NCBI GenBank assembly: GCA_902777385.1
Contig: CACYTP010000025.1
Span: forward strand, 1 to 37,022
Source: an uncultured bacterium
Lineage (GTDB): Bacteria > Cyanobacteriota > Vampirovibrionia > Gastranaerophilales > Gastranaerophilaceae
Length of the DNA stretch: 37,022 nt
Direction of reading: 5' to 3'
Shown here: positions 7,121-15,745 of the stretch, one piece after another
Position numbering within the stretch: the stretch's first letter is position 1
How the letters are laid out: every line of letters begins with the position of its first letter
The notes under the pieces: model-generated
Seen by the model: only the letters and a program-made list of their open reading frames with translations
Databases searched by the model: none
Told to the model about the DNA's origin: nothing
Position numbers and translations under genes: made by a program

Positions 7121-8776
7121 CTAGTATGGTATTCTATAAGCAACCTTTAGTCCGAGCTCGTAATTATTATCTGAAGATTCGTTATCTTTTATATTTGTTA
7201 TTCCGGCATGTAAACCTATATTAAAATCTTTGATGTCATATCCTGCATTAAGTTCTGCATATCTCATTTTCATATTACCGGTGTCAATTGCACCTGCTTC
7301 TAAACTTGCAAATATATTCTTTCCAGGATTTATATAACTGCCTTCAAATGATATGTATTTGGTATCACTTGGTGCAGCTCCGTTTTGTGCAACTCTGTTT
7401 ATGGCACCGATTATACTGGCATTAACTCTTTGCCCGTCATTCCAGCCTTTTGAAATTTCTGTAATTAACCCTGCAGTACCCTTTACGGCTTCAGCATTAT
7501 TATCTGTTGGCGATGTGTAGTCATATATTCCGGCAACTGGAGCAATCGTCAGATTAAATTGTTTCTGAGGCTTATTAACAAGATTAATACCATATTGTGC
7601 TGCAATACCGCATTTTGAATTATCGTATTCAAAGTCTATGTCCCAGCCCTTACCGATATTCAAAAGAGGATTATCCTCGGTAGCTGTTGTATCATCAGCA
7701 AGCGATACTTCGCTTTCCTGTTGAGATTGCTTATCTGTCCTATTATTAGATAGCAGGTTGTCTTTTTTACGATTTACCAAGTCTATTTTAAATTTCATTT
7801 GACTTTTTTGTATTGTTTCGCCTGTTTTCTCATCTTTAGTAACGACGGTACGTCTTGTCAAATCTGCACCTATATTGGTGTCTTTGTGCAGTATTGTGAT
7901 ATGTTGATCATGAATTTGGTTACTGTTGGGGTAAAAATTCGAATCAATACCTGCACCAAGTGTTATTTTATTACTGTCAAATCTGGTATTTATACTAATA
8001 CTGCCCATTTTTGAGGTTTCGGAGGAAAGCTGTTCAGAATTATCAGCTGCAGGGACATCGCTTTCATCTTTTTTCGGTGCTGAAGTTGGATCCGTTGTCT
8101 TGGTTGATGCAGTATCCAAGTCTTTTGGTTCTGTAGTATCTGAATCTGATTCAAAATCGAACTCAAATGAATTCCCTGTATATTTATTATGTTCATATCC
8201 ATAAGAAGCACTTGCTGTAATTCCGAATGTTTTATTTTTATTTTGCCACTGATTATTTACTATTGCGTGAAACGTGTTGGTTTGTGTACCTTTAGCTCGT
8301 TCTACTGATGTATAAATGTTTCCTTGAATTAATCCTGATTCGGGCATTTCTTCTGTTAAATTATCAATATGACTTTGCCCGATGTTATCTATATCGTCAA
8401 CTGTATTGACCAAATCGTTGACATCTTCCAACCCTTCGGTTTCTGATTCCGATAAATTTGCTTTTTGAGTAAGCTTGTTTTGTGTGGAAACTAATTTATT
8501 GTATGTATTATTAACAACTCTCGTCAGATTAGTTGCACCTTTTTCCCTTGTCTTATGAGTAGTACCATGGGTATTACTTTTTTTCGTATCATCTGTTTTT
8601 TCTACAGAAAGTCCTTTAATAGGTTCATCTTGTTGTTCAGGAGATTTGCCGATTGGTATGGTTATCCCTGCTTTTTTTAGTATTTGTTCTGATTCTTTAC
8701 AAACTTTTTCCCCATAGAGTTTGTAGCTTTCAGCGTAATTTTGAGCTATACCGTTTTCAATTTTTTCAATCCCCAT
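7121..8776 (-). CDS. Probable outer-membrane beta-barrel protein, no signal peptide visible
   Basis: The 551-residue protein has a helical, polar first third (to about residue 150) with many Thr, Lys and Glu. The rest is a series of amphipathic strands with alternating polar and hydrophobic residues (FGITASASYGYEH, ISINTRFDSNKITLGAG, FNIGLHAGITNI). It ends VAYRIPY, with the terminal aromatic residue expected of barrels inserted by BamA. Acidic low-complexity loops rich in Asp, Ser and Thr lie between strands, at about 205-245 and 345-370. The N-terminus MGIEKIENGIAQNYAES has no Sec signal, which is odd for an outer-membrane protein. It is divergent from the LdpA-like gene. AAGGG lies about 11 bases before the ATG. 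A secreted or cytoplasmic beta-rich protein is the alternative. Confidence 0.55.
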   Translation of the reverse strand: MGIEKIENGIAQNYAESYKLYGEKVCKESEQILKKAGITIPIGKSPEQQDEPIKGLSVEKTDDTKKSNTHGTTHKTREKGATNLTRVVNNTYNKLVSTQNKLTQKANLSESETEGLEDVNDLVNTVDDIDNIGQSHIDNLTEEMPESGLIQGNIYTSVERAKGTQTNTFHAIVNNQWQNKNKTFGITASASYGYEHNKYTGNSFEFDFESDSDTTEPKDLDTASTKTTDPTSAPKKDESDVPAADNSEQLSSETSKMGSISINTRFDSNKITLGAGIDSNFYPNSNQIHDQHITILHKDTNIGADLTRRTVVTKDEKTGETIQKSQMKFKIDLVNRKKDNLLSNNRTDKQSQQESEVSLADDTTATEDNPLLNIGKGWDIDFEYDNSKCGIAAQYGINLVNKPQKQFNLTIAPVAGIYDYTSPTDNNAEAVKGTAGLITEISKGWNDGQRVNASIIGAINRVAQNGAAPSDTKYISFEGSYINPGKNIFASLEAGAIDTGNMKMRYAELNAGYDIKDFNIGLHAGITNIKDNESSDNNYELGLKVAYRIPY

Positions 8777-8904
8777 GTAATGTATTTCCCTTAAATTTAT
8801 TTCCCCGTACTTTATAAAAAAAATTTTTTAATAGTTTAATTGCTTTTAGAAAGTTAAATATTACATATTGTAAATAAATTGCAGAGAAATTTTACAGAAT
8901 TTTA

Positions 8905-8920
8905 TGCTAAAATCAGAGTA
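8905..8920 (+). promoter_or_regulatory. Extended -10 promoter at the LdpA-like start codon
   Basis: TGCTAAAAT (8905-8913) fits an extended -10 element and there is no convincing -35 box. The predicted transcript start, about 8919-8921, coincides with ATG 8920, and no Shine-Dalgarno precedes that ATG. Confidence 0.45.
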
Positions 8921-9876
8921 TGTTATCGAATATTTTACAGGCAAAAAAATGTTTTAAACTTGTATGCGGTGCAGGAAATGAAGATATTGATGAGGTAGAA
9001 AAGCTTGTCTATCTTTATTCAAAAGCCGGATGTAATTTTTTTGATTTATCTGCAAATATTGATGTTGTGAGGGCTGCAAAAAGAGGGCTTGAACTTTCAG
9101 GTGTAACAGAAAACAGATATTTGTGTGTAAGTGTCGGTATTGCAGGTGACCCACACATAAATAAAGCAGAAATAAATGATAAATTGTGTACAAAATGTGA
9201 CAAGTGCAGAAAAATGTGTCCTCAAAATGCCATATTTGAGGATATCCGTTCTAATTATGTGAAAAGTAAACGTTGTATAGGCTGCGGCAGATGTGAAAAA
9301 TTTTGTACTAATAATGCTATAAGTATGTATTCAAAAGAAATAGATTTGGAAGAAGTTTTACCGCCTATTATTTCTGAAGGGATTGACTGTTTAGAGTTTC
9401 ATGCATTAGTTGAAGACGATTATGAAGTGATGAATAAGTGGCAGGTGTTGAATAGTTTGTATAGCGGTATGCTCAGTATCTGCATAGACAGATCAATTTT
9501 GGGAAATATGAAAATTCTGAACCGTGTTAAAGAAATGATTAAAAACAGAAATCCATATACAACAATAGTTCAAGCGGACGGAGCTCCTATGTCAGGTGGA
9601 GAAGATAATTATAAGACTACTTTGCAGGCTGTAGCAATGGCAGAAATAATAGAAAATGCTGATTTGCCGGTTTATGTACTCATATCAGGCGGTACAAATT
9701 CTAAAACTTTAGAACTTGCTAAGATGTGTGATTTGCATCCGTCAGGTGTTGCAATCGGTTCTTATGCAAGAAAAATTGTAAGAAATTATATCCAAAGAGC
9801 TGATTTCTATAAAAATCAGCAAATACTTGATGAAGCATTAAGTGTTGCAAAAAATCTTGTTAATTCCTGTATGTAA
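8920..9876 (+). CDS. ldpA: LdpA-family 4Fe-4S protein (circadian redox-input homologue)
   Basis: The 318-residue protein matches the layout of LdpA, the Fe-S protein that adjusts circadian period to light and redox state in Synechococcus. The N-terminal part (FKLVCGAGNED, YLYSKAGCNFFDLSAN, AAKRGLEL) resembles a TIM-barrel-like LdpA N-domain, followed by GDPH at 76-79. Two 4Fe-4S motifs follow: Cys 90/93/96/100 and Cys 119/122/125/129. The C-terminal domain has QADGAPMSGG (219-227), ISGGTNSKT (255-263) and GVAIGSYARK (276-285), which are typical LdpA blocks. In this non-phototrophic setting it more likely reads intracellular redox state than light; that is inference. No other clock gene is nearby. 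The main alternative is a related ferredoxin-domain protein of unknown role. Confidence 0.8.
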   Translation: MLSNILQAKKCFKLVCGAGNEDIDEVEKLVYLYSKAGCNFFDLSANIDVVRAAKRGLELSGVTENRYLCVSVGIAGDPHINKAEINDKLCTKCDKCRKMCPQNAIFEDIRSNYVKSKRCIGCGRCEKFCTNNAISMYSKEIDLEEVLPPIISEGIDCLEFHALVEDDYEVMNKWQVLNSLYSGMLSICIDRSILGNMKILNRVKEMIKNRNPYTTIVQADGAPMSGGEDNYKTTLQAVAMAEIIENADLPVYVLISGGTNSKTLELAKMCDLHPSGVAIGSYARKIVRNYIQRADFYKNQQILDEALSVAKNLVNSCM

Positions 9877-9893
9877 ATTAAATTTTTGATATA

Positions 9894-9924
9894 TTAAATT
9901 TGCGTAAAGATATAGCAAATTTAA
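9894..9924. promoter_or_regulatory. 10-bp inverted repeat at the Na/Pi transporter promoter
   Basis: TTAAATTTGC (9894-9903) and GCAAATTTAA (9915-9924) are perfect inverted copies around an 11-base spacer. No T-run follows on the plus strand, so a terminator is unlikely. The right arm covers the expected -35 position of the extended -10 TGATAAAAT at 9934-9942. This placement suits an operator. Confidence 0.5.
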
Positions 9925-9933
9925 GTATGTACA

Positions 9934-9942
9934 TGATAAAAT
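9934..9942 (+). promoter_or_regulatory. Extended -10 promoter of the Na/Pi cotransporter gene
   Basis: TGATAAAAT fits TGN plus TAAAAT. The predicted start at about 9949 gives a leader of about 57 nt to TTG 10006. Confidence 0.45.
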
Positions 9943-10005
9943 TTAGGTATAGGCATGGATTATACATGTCTTGTTTAACAAAATATAAGAAAAGGATGGA
10001 ATAGT

Positions 10006-11775
10006 TTGGATATATATTCTATATTGACTCTAATCGGAGGTTTGGCATTTTTCCTTTACGGGATTTCTATTATGTCATCCGGTTTGGAAAAGGTAGCAGG
10101 CGGAAAACTGGAAAAATTGCTGAAGAAAATGACATCAAATCCGTTGAAGAGTTTTGCTCTTGGTGCCGGAATTACTGCGATAATTCAGTCATCATCTGCC
10201 GTGACTGTAATGCTAATAGGTCTTGTAAACTCCGGAATTATGCAATTATCTCAGACCGTAAGTGTAATTATAGGTGCTAATGTCGGCACAACTATAACGG
10301 CTTGGTTGTTGAGTTTGACAGGCATACAGGAAAGTGCGGGATTTATTTTCAAACTGCTGAAACCTGAATCGTTTTCTCCTGTTCTCGCTATGATTGGCGT
10401 TATATTTTTTATGGTAGCAAAAAGTAATCGTAGAAAAAGTATTGGTTCAATATTGCTGGGATTTGCAATATTGATGACAGGTATGGGCTTTATGGCAGGT
10501 GCAATGACACCTCTTGGTGATATGCCAAGTTTCCAAAAAGCAATGGTAGCATTTACAAATCCATTTTTAGGCTTTATGGTCGGTATGATTTTGACAATGA
10601 TAATTCAAAGCTCATCTGCATCTATAGGTATCTTGCAGGCTCTGACTCTTGTAGGTGGGGTGTCTTGGGGTGTTGCAATCCCTGTAATATTAGGTCAAAA
10701 TTTGGGTACATGTATTTCTGCAGTTTTGGCAAGTATTGGAGTAAATACAAATGCAAAGCGTGTAGCCGGAGTTCATGTAATTTATAATATTCTTAGTGTC
10801 GGATTTTGCTTCCCGCTATTTATTATAGGAAGTTTCTTTATAAAAGATACTCTGTTGGCTAATAATATTACCCCGTTTGGAGTTGCTGCATTCCATACGG
10901 TATATAACTTATTTACAGCATTTACTTTGTTCCCTTTTGCTAAGTTTATAGAAAAGCTTGCAGTTAAATATATTCCTGAAAGTAAAAATGAAAGCGCGCA
11001 AAAGGTTCTGTTAGATGACAGATTATTATTGGTTCCGACATTGGCTATTTCCGAATGCTATAAGAAAACTTATGAAATGGCAGAGCTTGCTCAGGAAAAT
11101 TTTATTTTCGCATCAAGAATGCTGAAAAGTTTTCATCACAAAAAGGCTGAACAAATTACTGAAAATGAAACAATTATTGATTCTTATGAATTTAAACTCG
11201 GTAATTATTTACTAAAACTTTCAGGTAAAGAATTAACCGAAGAAGATAATAATAAAATCTCTCAGATACTTCTTATAATAAGTGATTATGAGCGAATTGG
11301 CGATCATGCCAGCAATATTTTGAAAGTTGCTGAAAAATTTAACGAGATGGAAAAGAAATTGTCAGATGAAGCAATCGTAGAACTTAAAACAATTGTAAAT
11401 GCGGTGTCTGAAATTTTGAGTATGTCTCTTGAAGCGTATAAAAATGAAGACAGAGAGTTAGCTATGAAGGTTGAACCTCTGGAAGCAGTTATTAAAAAAG
11501 GTGTCAGAAGGGCAAAAAACAACCACATCCAACGATTGCAGGAAGGTCAATGCTCTGCGGAAGTCAGCTTCCTGTTCTCGGATTTACTGAACGATTTAAG
11601 AAGAATTGCTGCACATAGCGGAAATGTTGCAACCAGTATAATTCAGCTTTATGACTCAACATTTGACAAACATGAGTTCCGTCACAGAAATAAAGCGGAA
11701 GATGAAGAATTTACCAACAGATATAAAGATTACAAATCAAGATATCGTGTTGTTAAGAAAACTGAAAATGTGTAG
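10006..11775 (+). CDS. Na+/phosphate cotransporter, NptA/PNaS family, with PhoU-like C-terminus
   Basis: The 589-residue inner-membrane protein couples sodium to inorganic phosphate transport. Two inverted Na_Pi_cotrans repeats are visible, each with the QSSSA signature (61-65 and 201-205) followed by a glycine-rich motif (GANVGTT 90-96, GQNLGTC 230-236). About eight membrane helices fill residues 1-320. From about 340 to 560 there is a helical PhoU-like domain (EFKLGNYLLKLSGKEL, ISDYERIGDHASNILK), which suggests regulation of transport. The start is TTG 10006, with AAGGA about 9 bases upstream; no ATG fits better. Domain order and length match bacterial NptA-like proteins. In this family transport may run in or out. 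Confidence 0.92.
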   Translation: MDIYSILTLIGGLAFFLYGISIMSSGLEKVAGGKLEKLLKKMTSNPLKSFALGAGITAIIQSSSAVTVMLIGLVNSGIMQLSQTVSVIIGANVGTTITAWLLSLTGIQESAGFIFKLLKPESFSPVLAMIGVIFFMVAKSNRRKSIGSILLGFAILMTGMGFMAGAMTPLGDMPSFQKAMVAFTNPFLGFMVGMILTMIIQSSSASIGILQALTLVGGVSWGVAIPVILGQNLGTCISAVLASIGVNTNAKRVAGVHVIYNILSVGFCFPLFIIGSFFIKDTLLANNITPFGVAAFHTVYNLFTAFTLFPFAKFIEKLAVKYIPESKNESAQKVLLDDRLLLVPTLAISECYKKTYEMAELAQENFIFASRMLKSFHHKKAEQITENETIIDSYEFKLGNYLLKLSGKELTEEDNNKISQILLIISDYERIGDHASNILKVAEKFNEMEKKLSDEAIVELKTIVNAVSEILSMSLEAYKNEDRELAMKVEPLEAVIKKGVRRAKNNHIQRLQEGQCSAEVSFLFSDLLNDLRRIAAHSGNVATSIIQLYDSTFDKHEFRHRNKAEDEEFTNRYKDYKSRYRVVKKTENV

Positions 11776-11790
11776 ATATTATAAAGTATA

Positions 11791-11823
11791 AAAAGGCGGA
11801 ACTTGTAAAAGTTCCGCCTTTTT
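11791..11823. terminator. Bidirectional terminator between transporter and proS
   Basis: AAAAGGCGGAACTT and AAGTTCCGCCTTTT form a 14-bp stem around GTAA, with T-runs available on both strands. It separates two convergent genes. Confidence 0.9.
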
Positions 11824-11839
11824 AGTCAAATTGATTATA

Positions 11840-13567
11840 TTATTTTTTAAGGATTTTATTAATCAAATCATTCACAGCTTCTTCCGGAGTTAGTTTTAAG
11901 ACTTCCTCTGTTTCTCTGATTTTATATTCAACAAAACCTTCGGTTAATGTTTTCCCTGCAGTTACTCTGAATGGGAAGCCAATTAAATCCGCATCTTTAA
12001 ATTTGACTCCGGCACGTTCATCTCTGTCATCAAGAACAACCTCAACACCTGCAGCAAGAAGTTTATCATACATTTCTTGAGCAACTTTCATTTGAAGTTC
12101 ATCTTTAATGTTAACAGGAACGATTACAACATGGTATGGAGCAATGGCTAGAGGCCATTTAATTCCGTGTTCATCATAGTGTGCTTCCACTGCAGCAGCA
12201 GCTGTTCTTGTAACACCGATACCATAGCAACCCATAATATATGGTTGAGCTTTCCCGTTTTCATCCAGATAAACGGCATTCATAGGTTTTGAATATTTCG
12301 TTCCGAGCTGGAAGATATTACCAACTTCAATACCTTTTGTAACTTTTAACGGTTTACCGCATTCAGGACAAAAATCACCTGCTTCAACCAATCTTATGTC
12401 AACATAATTTTCAATTGCAGGAATGTCAGATAAGTTTGCTCCAACAATGTGTTTATCTGTTTGATTTATTCCTACAACAAAATTCTTCATATCTTTAACG
12501 GTCTCATCTGCTATAATAGGAATATCAGTCATCCCTTTTGGCCCGATAAATCCGGGAACAGCATCAAAACCTTTTTCTGCCATAAGTTCTGCAATTTCAG
12601 CGGATGATGCAATTCTGATATCAACTCCGCCAACTGCATTCATTAGTTTGGTTTCTTCAACATTTTTATCAGCCCTGATTAAAGCAATAACAGGTTTCTT
12701 ATCTACAATGTATACAAGTGATTTAAGAATAATTGTTGCCGGAATATTAAGGAATTTGCACAATTCATCAATAGAATGAGTGTTTGGCGTGTCTATAACT
12801 TTTGTTTCTGCAAAATATTTTGAACCATCGGTTAAAGCTTCCGGCAATTTTGATATGGCGTGATTAGAGTTTGCAGAGTAATCACAATCACAGTAGAATA
12901 CGTCGTTTTCTCCTGCATCACCATCTGTGATAACCATAAATTCGTGGCTTACACTGCCGCCAATAGCACCGGAATCCGATTGAACCATTTTAGTTTCCAA
13001 ACCGCAGCGGTCAAAAATTCTTTTATATGCTTGAGCCATATTTTCATATTCTTTATTTAAGCCTTCTTGAGTTTTATCAAAACTGTAGGCATCTTTCATA
13101 ATAAATTCACGACCTCTTAAAAGACCGTATCTCGGGCGAACCTCGTCACGAAATTTTGATTGAATTTGATACAGATTAACCGGCATTTGTTTGTAAGATT
13201 TAATAACATCTCTGGCAAGTGCTGTGATAATTTCTTCATGAGTAGGTCCAAGGCACATTACTCTGTCGTGGCGATCTTTTAATCGCATTAATTCTTTGCC
13301 GTAGGCTTCCCATCTGCCTGATTCTTCCCATAATTCTTTTGGTTGAACAAACGGCATTAATAACTCTTGAGCCCCTGCTCTATCCATTTCTTCTCTGATA
13401 ATATTTTCAATCTTCTTTAATACTCTCCACATAAGCGGCATATAATTATAAACACCACTGGTAAGTTTTTTGATGTAACCTGCACGGGCAAGCATTTTGT
13501 GAGAAATAACTTCAGCATCCGAAGGAAATTCTCTCAAAGTTTGCACAAACATTTTTGACATTTTCAT
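11840..13567 (-). CDS. proS: Prolyl-tRNA synthetase, bacterial type
   Basis: The enzyme charges tRNA-Pro with proline in the cytoplasm. At 575 residues it has the length of the bacterial type with an inserted editing domain. Class II motifs are clear: GPTHEE at about 107-112, motif 2 KFRDEVRPRYGLLRGREF at about 138-155, and motif 3 YGIGVTRTAAAAVE near 443-456. Between about 230 and 390 lies the YbaK-like insertion domain that deacylates Ala-tRNA-Pro (VGGVDIRIASSAEI). The C-terminal anticodon-binding domain contains VEVVLDDRDERAGVKFKDAD. AAGGAAG lies 7 bases before the first ATG. It stands alone, between a convergent transporter and an SLH gene on the same strand. Confidence 0.97.
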   Translation of the reverse strand: MKMSKMFVQTLREFPSDAEVISHKMLARAGYIKKLTSGVYNYMPLMWRVLKKIENIIREEMDRAGAQELLMPFVQPKELWEESGRWEAYGKELMRLKDRHDRVMCLGPTHEEIITALARDVIKSYKQMPVNLYQIQSKFRDEVRPRYGLLRGREFIMKDAYSFDKTQEGLNKEYENMAQAYKRIFDRCGLETKMVQSDSGAIGGSVSHEFMVITDGDAGENDVFYCDCDYSANSNHAISKLPEALTDGSKYFAETKVIDTPNTHSIDELCKFLNIPATIILKSLVYIVDKKPVIALIRADKNVEETKLMNAVGGVDIRIASSAEIAELMAEKGFDAVPGFIGPKGMTDIPIIADETVKDMKNFVVGINQTDKHIVGANLSDIPAIENYVDIRLVEAGDFCPECGKPLKVTKGIEVGNIFQLGTKYSKPMNAVYLDENGKAQPYIMGCYGIGVTRTAAAAVEAHYDEHGIKWPLAIAPYHVVIVPVNIKDELQMKVAQEMYDKLLAAGVEVVLDDRDERAGVKFKDADLIGFPFRVTAGKTLTEGFVEYKIRETEEVLKLTPEEAVNDLINKILKK

Positions 13568-13650
13568 AATTAATCTTCCTTTAAATACAATATTGTTTCT
13601 GAATAAATTTTACCACGCACAAAAATAAAAGTTAATAAAAGCACAAAATA

Positions 13651-13686
13651 AAGAAGCCGATATCTTGTAAAAGACATCGGCTTCTT
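13651..13686 (-). terminator. Terminator of the cysteine-rich SLH gene
   Basis: AAGAAGCCGATATCTT pairs with AAGACATCGGCTTCTT around GTAA with one mismatch. It lies just past the stop codon of the minus-strand gene. Confidence 0.85.
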
Positions 13687-13710
13687 GGGTTAAATGACCA
13701 TTAGCACTAA

Positions 13711-15702
13711 CTATTCATGACAGCCAAAAGCAATGGTAAGATGCTCTCTCGGATTTACGGCAGAAATTTTATAACCCTTAGGATCTACAAGGTAAGCAAA
13801 CTCGTCACCTGTAGTCTGGAATAAGCCCATTGTACCCGATAATGCAGTTCTTGTTACATCAACAGGGGCTTTGACAGTTTCCCAGATGCCATCGCCGAAG
13901 CTTCTTGCAGCAGCACCAAATTTTCCTTGAGCGATATGACCAAGAGTGTAGCCTGCATCGTTCGATACGTTTTCAACAGCATTACCAAGGTTAGTGATAA
14001 CACCACCTACAGTTCTGCCGGTTACACCAACAAGTGAACCTGCCAATGTGAACGGCATTTCAAGTAATCTTGCAACAGGGTTAACCTGATTTGATTTATT
14101 AACTTGTGCTTGCAAGATTTGTTTAGGTAAGTTTGCATTATGGCAGCCATCAGTGATACTTGTGAAGGATAGTTTTAATGCACCCTTATTGCATCCTGAA
14201 GGTCTGATAACTTCAACGACCTGACCTGTTACAGTTGAACCTATAGGGTATGTTACACCGTTAAGAGTAATTTCTTCCAATGTGTTTGCCCTGAAGTATT
14301 GACCGACGTGAGAAGATTTTGCCGTAAGCTGATCTATCATCTTAATTTTTAGTGTCGGAATGTCAACTACTTCGGAATTCTCAACAAAAGCCTGTTTGTC
14401 GAATTGAGTAGATATAGGACAAGCTGCGTTTGCTGTTTGCGGATTTGTATCATAACCTAACGCTACACGAACGGTCTGAAGCATAGATGCAATATCTGCA
14501 CGGGTGGCTTCTCTGTTCGGATAAATCATGTTTGGATTAGGAGTGTCTTTTAAAGCACCATTTTGAAGTGATTTTGCAATAGGAATTCTTGCCCAGCCCG
14601 GAACGGATTTTCCGTCAGCGTAATGCGAAAGAATTTCATCCGCTTTACACTTATCCATATCGCAATCCATACCTTTAGCAATAGAAGTTAAAGCTTCGGC
14701 ACGGGTAACACGTTTATTAGGTTCAAATTTGCCGTTAGGATATCCTGCTAACAAATCTTTATCAACGGCTTTTGCAATCGCTGCATTTGCCCAATTGTTG
14801 GTAGGTACGTCAGAGAAAATTCTTTTTGTAGGCATACCGCAATCGTCAAGGTTAAAGCCTTTAACGAGCATTGTAGCAAATTCTGCACGGGTGATATCTC
14901 TGCCCGGTCTGAACATGCCGTCAGGGTATCCGACAACAACATTGTTTACAGCAAGTTTATCTATGTTACAGGATGCCCAATAGCTGTTCGGAACATCAGG
15001 AAACATTCCTCCTGAAGTTGGTGCAGCAGCTCCTATCGGCAGCCCTTCAAGTGCCGTTTTTAAATCAAACGGTACCATAGATTTTTTGATGGCTTTCATT
15101 GAGTGATTAGTTTGTACATCAACTGGAGTTCCGTTGCCGTCCATCAATCTGTCATTTCTTCCGACATTAACCCCGTTAAATCTAGTAGGATCATCTCCAA
15201 TGCATGGAAGTTGAGCGGCAGCACCGGTAATTTGACCTTGTGAAGAAATAGTTGTGCCGCTAATTGCTGCATTCATATTAGGGGCTGAACCATAGAAGCC
15301 ATTGTTAATGCCAATAGCGGCATTTTCGGTAGAGAGGATAGAATTAGCCTGTTCCCCTACATAGTTGTTAGTCCCGTAGATTGCATTCGGGTATCCATAT
15401 ACCTGTTTCATGTCAGCACGGGACGGTTTCCCTGAGCCGGGGCAAACTGCACATGCCTGATTGTCAGATAAAATATCATCATTTTGGCAATCACAGTCAT
15501 CGAATGCTTTTTGGCAATCGTTGCATTTAGGTGTTTGCGTACATGGACATGCCGGACCTGTAATAACAGGTAACGGTTCTGCACACGGAGCTTGTGAAAC
15601 CGGCTGTTGTGTGCACGGACAAGCTGCCATAGCCTGATTCAAGGAACAGGTTGCAATTCCGACGGCAATCGCAGCTGCCACAGTAAGTTTTTTAATTGTC
15701 AT
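13711..15702 (-). CDS. Secreted SLH-domain protein with cysteine-rich N-terminus
   Basis: The 663-residue protein starts with a Sec signal peptide (MTIKKLTVAAAIAVGIAT... to NQAMA, cleavage near 26). Residues 28-87 contain 11 cysteines, several as CPC or CxxC (ACPCTQ, CNDC, CAVC). Three SLH domains follow at about 233-283, 295-345 and 357-412, each with the YPDG/TRAE signature (VGYPDGMFRPGRDITRAEF). SLH domains anchor proteins to peptidoglycan-linked polymers, here probably in the periplasm or linked to the outer membrane. The C-terminal 240 residues hold a beta-rich segment and glycine-rich helices (GRTVGGVITNLGNAVENV) of unknown role. The RBS is AAGGAGG before ATG 15702. It has its own terminator. 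Confidence 0.85.
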   Translation of the reverse strand: MTIKKLTVAAAIAVGIATCSLNQAMAACPCTQQPVSQAPCAEPLPVITGPACPCTQTPKCNDCQKAFDDCDCQNDDILSDNQACAVCPGSGKPSRADMKQVYGYPNAIYGTNNYVGEQANSILSTENAAIGINNGFYGSAPNMNAAISGTTISSQGQITGAAAQLPCIGDDPTRFNGVNVGRNDRLMDGNGTPVDVQTNHSMKAIKKSMVPFDLKTALEGLPIGAAAPTSGGMFPDVPNSYWASCNIDKLAVNNVVVGYPDGMFRPGRDITRAEFATMLVKGFNLDDCGMPTKRIFSDVPTNNWANAAIAKAVDKDLLAGYPNGKFEPNKRVTRAEALTSIAKGMDCDMDKCKADEILSHYADGKSVPGWARIPIAKSLQNGALKDTPNPNMIYPNREATRADIASMLQTVRVALGYDTNPQTANAACPISTQFDKQAFVENSEVVDIPTLKIKMIDQLTAKSSHVGQYFRANTLEEITLNGVTYPIGSTVTGQVVEVIRPSGCNKGALKLSFTSITDGCHNANLPKQILQAQVNKSNQVNPVARLLEMPFTLAGSLVGVTGRTVGGVITNLGNAVENVSNDAGYTLGHIAQGKFGAAARSFGDGIWETVKAPVDVTRTALSGTMGLFQTTGDEFAYLVDPKGYKISAVNPREHLTIAFGCHE

Positions 15703-15723
15703 TTTTACCTCCTTGTAATATGG

Positions 15724-15745
15724 CGGGTTTTGCAGAGAAAACCCG
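15724..15745 (-). promoter_or_regulatory. 5'-leader hairpin upstream of the SLH gene RBS
   Basis: CGGGTTTT (15724-15731) and AAAACCCG (15738-15745) form an 8-bp stem with a 6-base loop, ending 22 bases before ATG 15702 and just upstream of AAGGAGG. There is no T-run on its downstream side, so mRNA stabilisation or translation control is likelier than termination. A second palindrome, ACCTTTTTAAAGGT, at 15782-15795 lies near the expected -35 of a TATAAG box. Confidence 0.5.

Noticed and set aside
9894-9924. Inverted repeat as terminator of the LdpA-like gene
   Set aside because: It is AT-rich, with no T-run after it on the plus strand, and it overlaps the likely promoter of the next gene, so an operator is preferred; a weak terminator role is not fully excluded.
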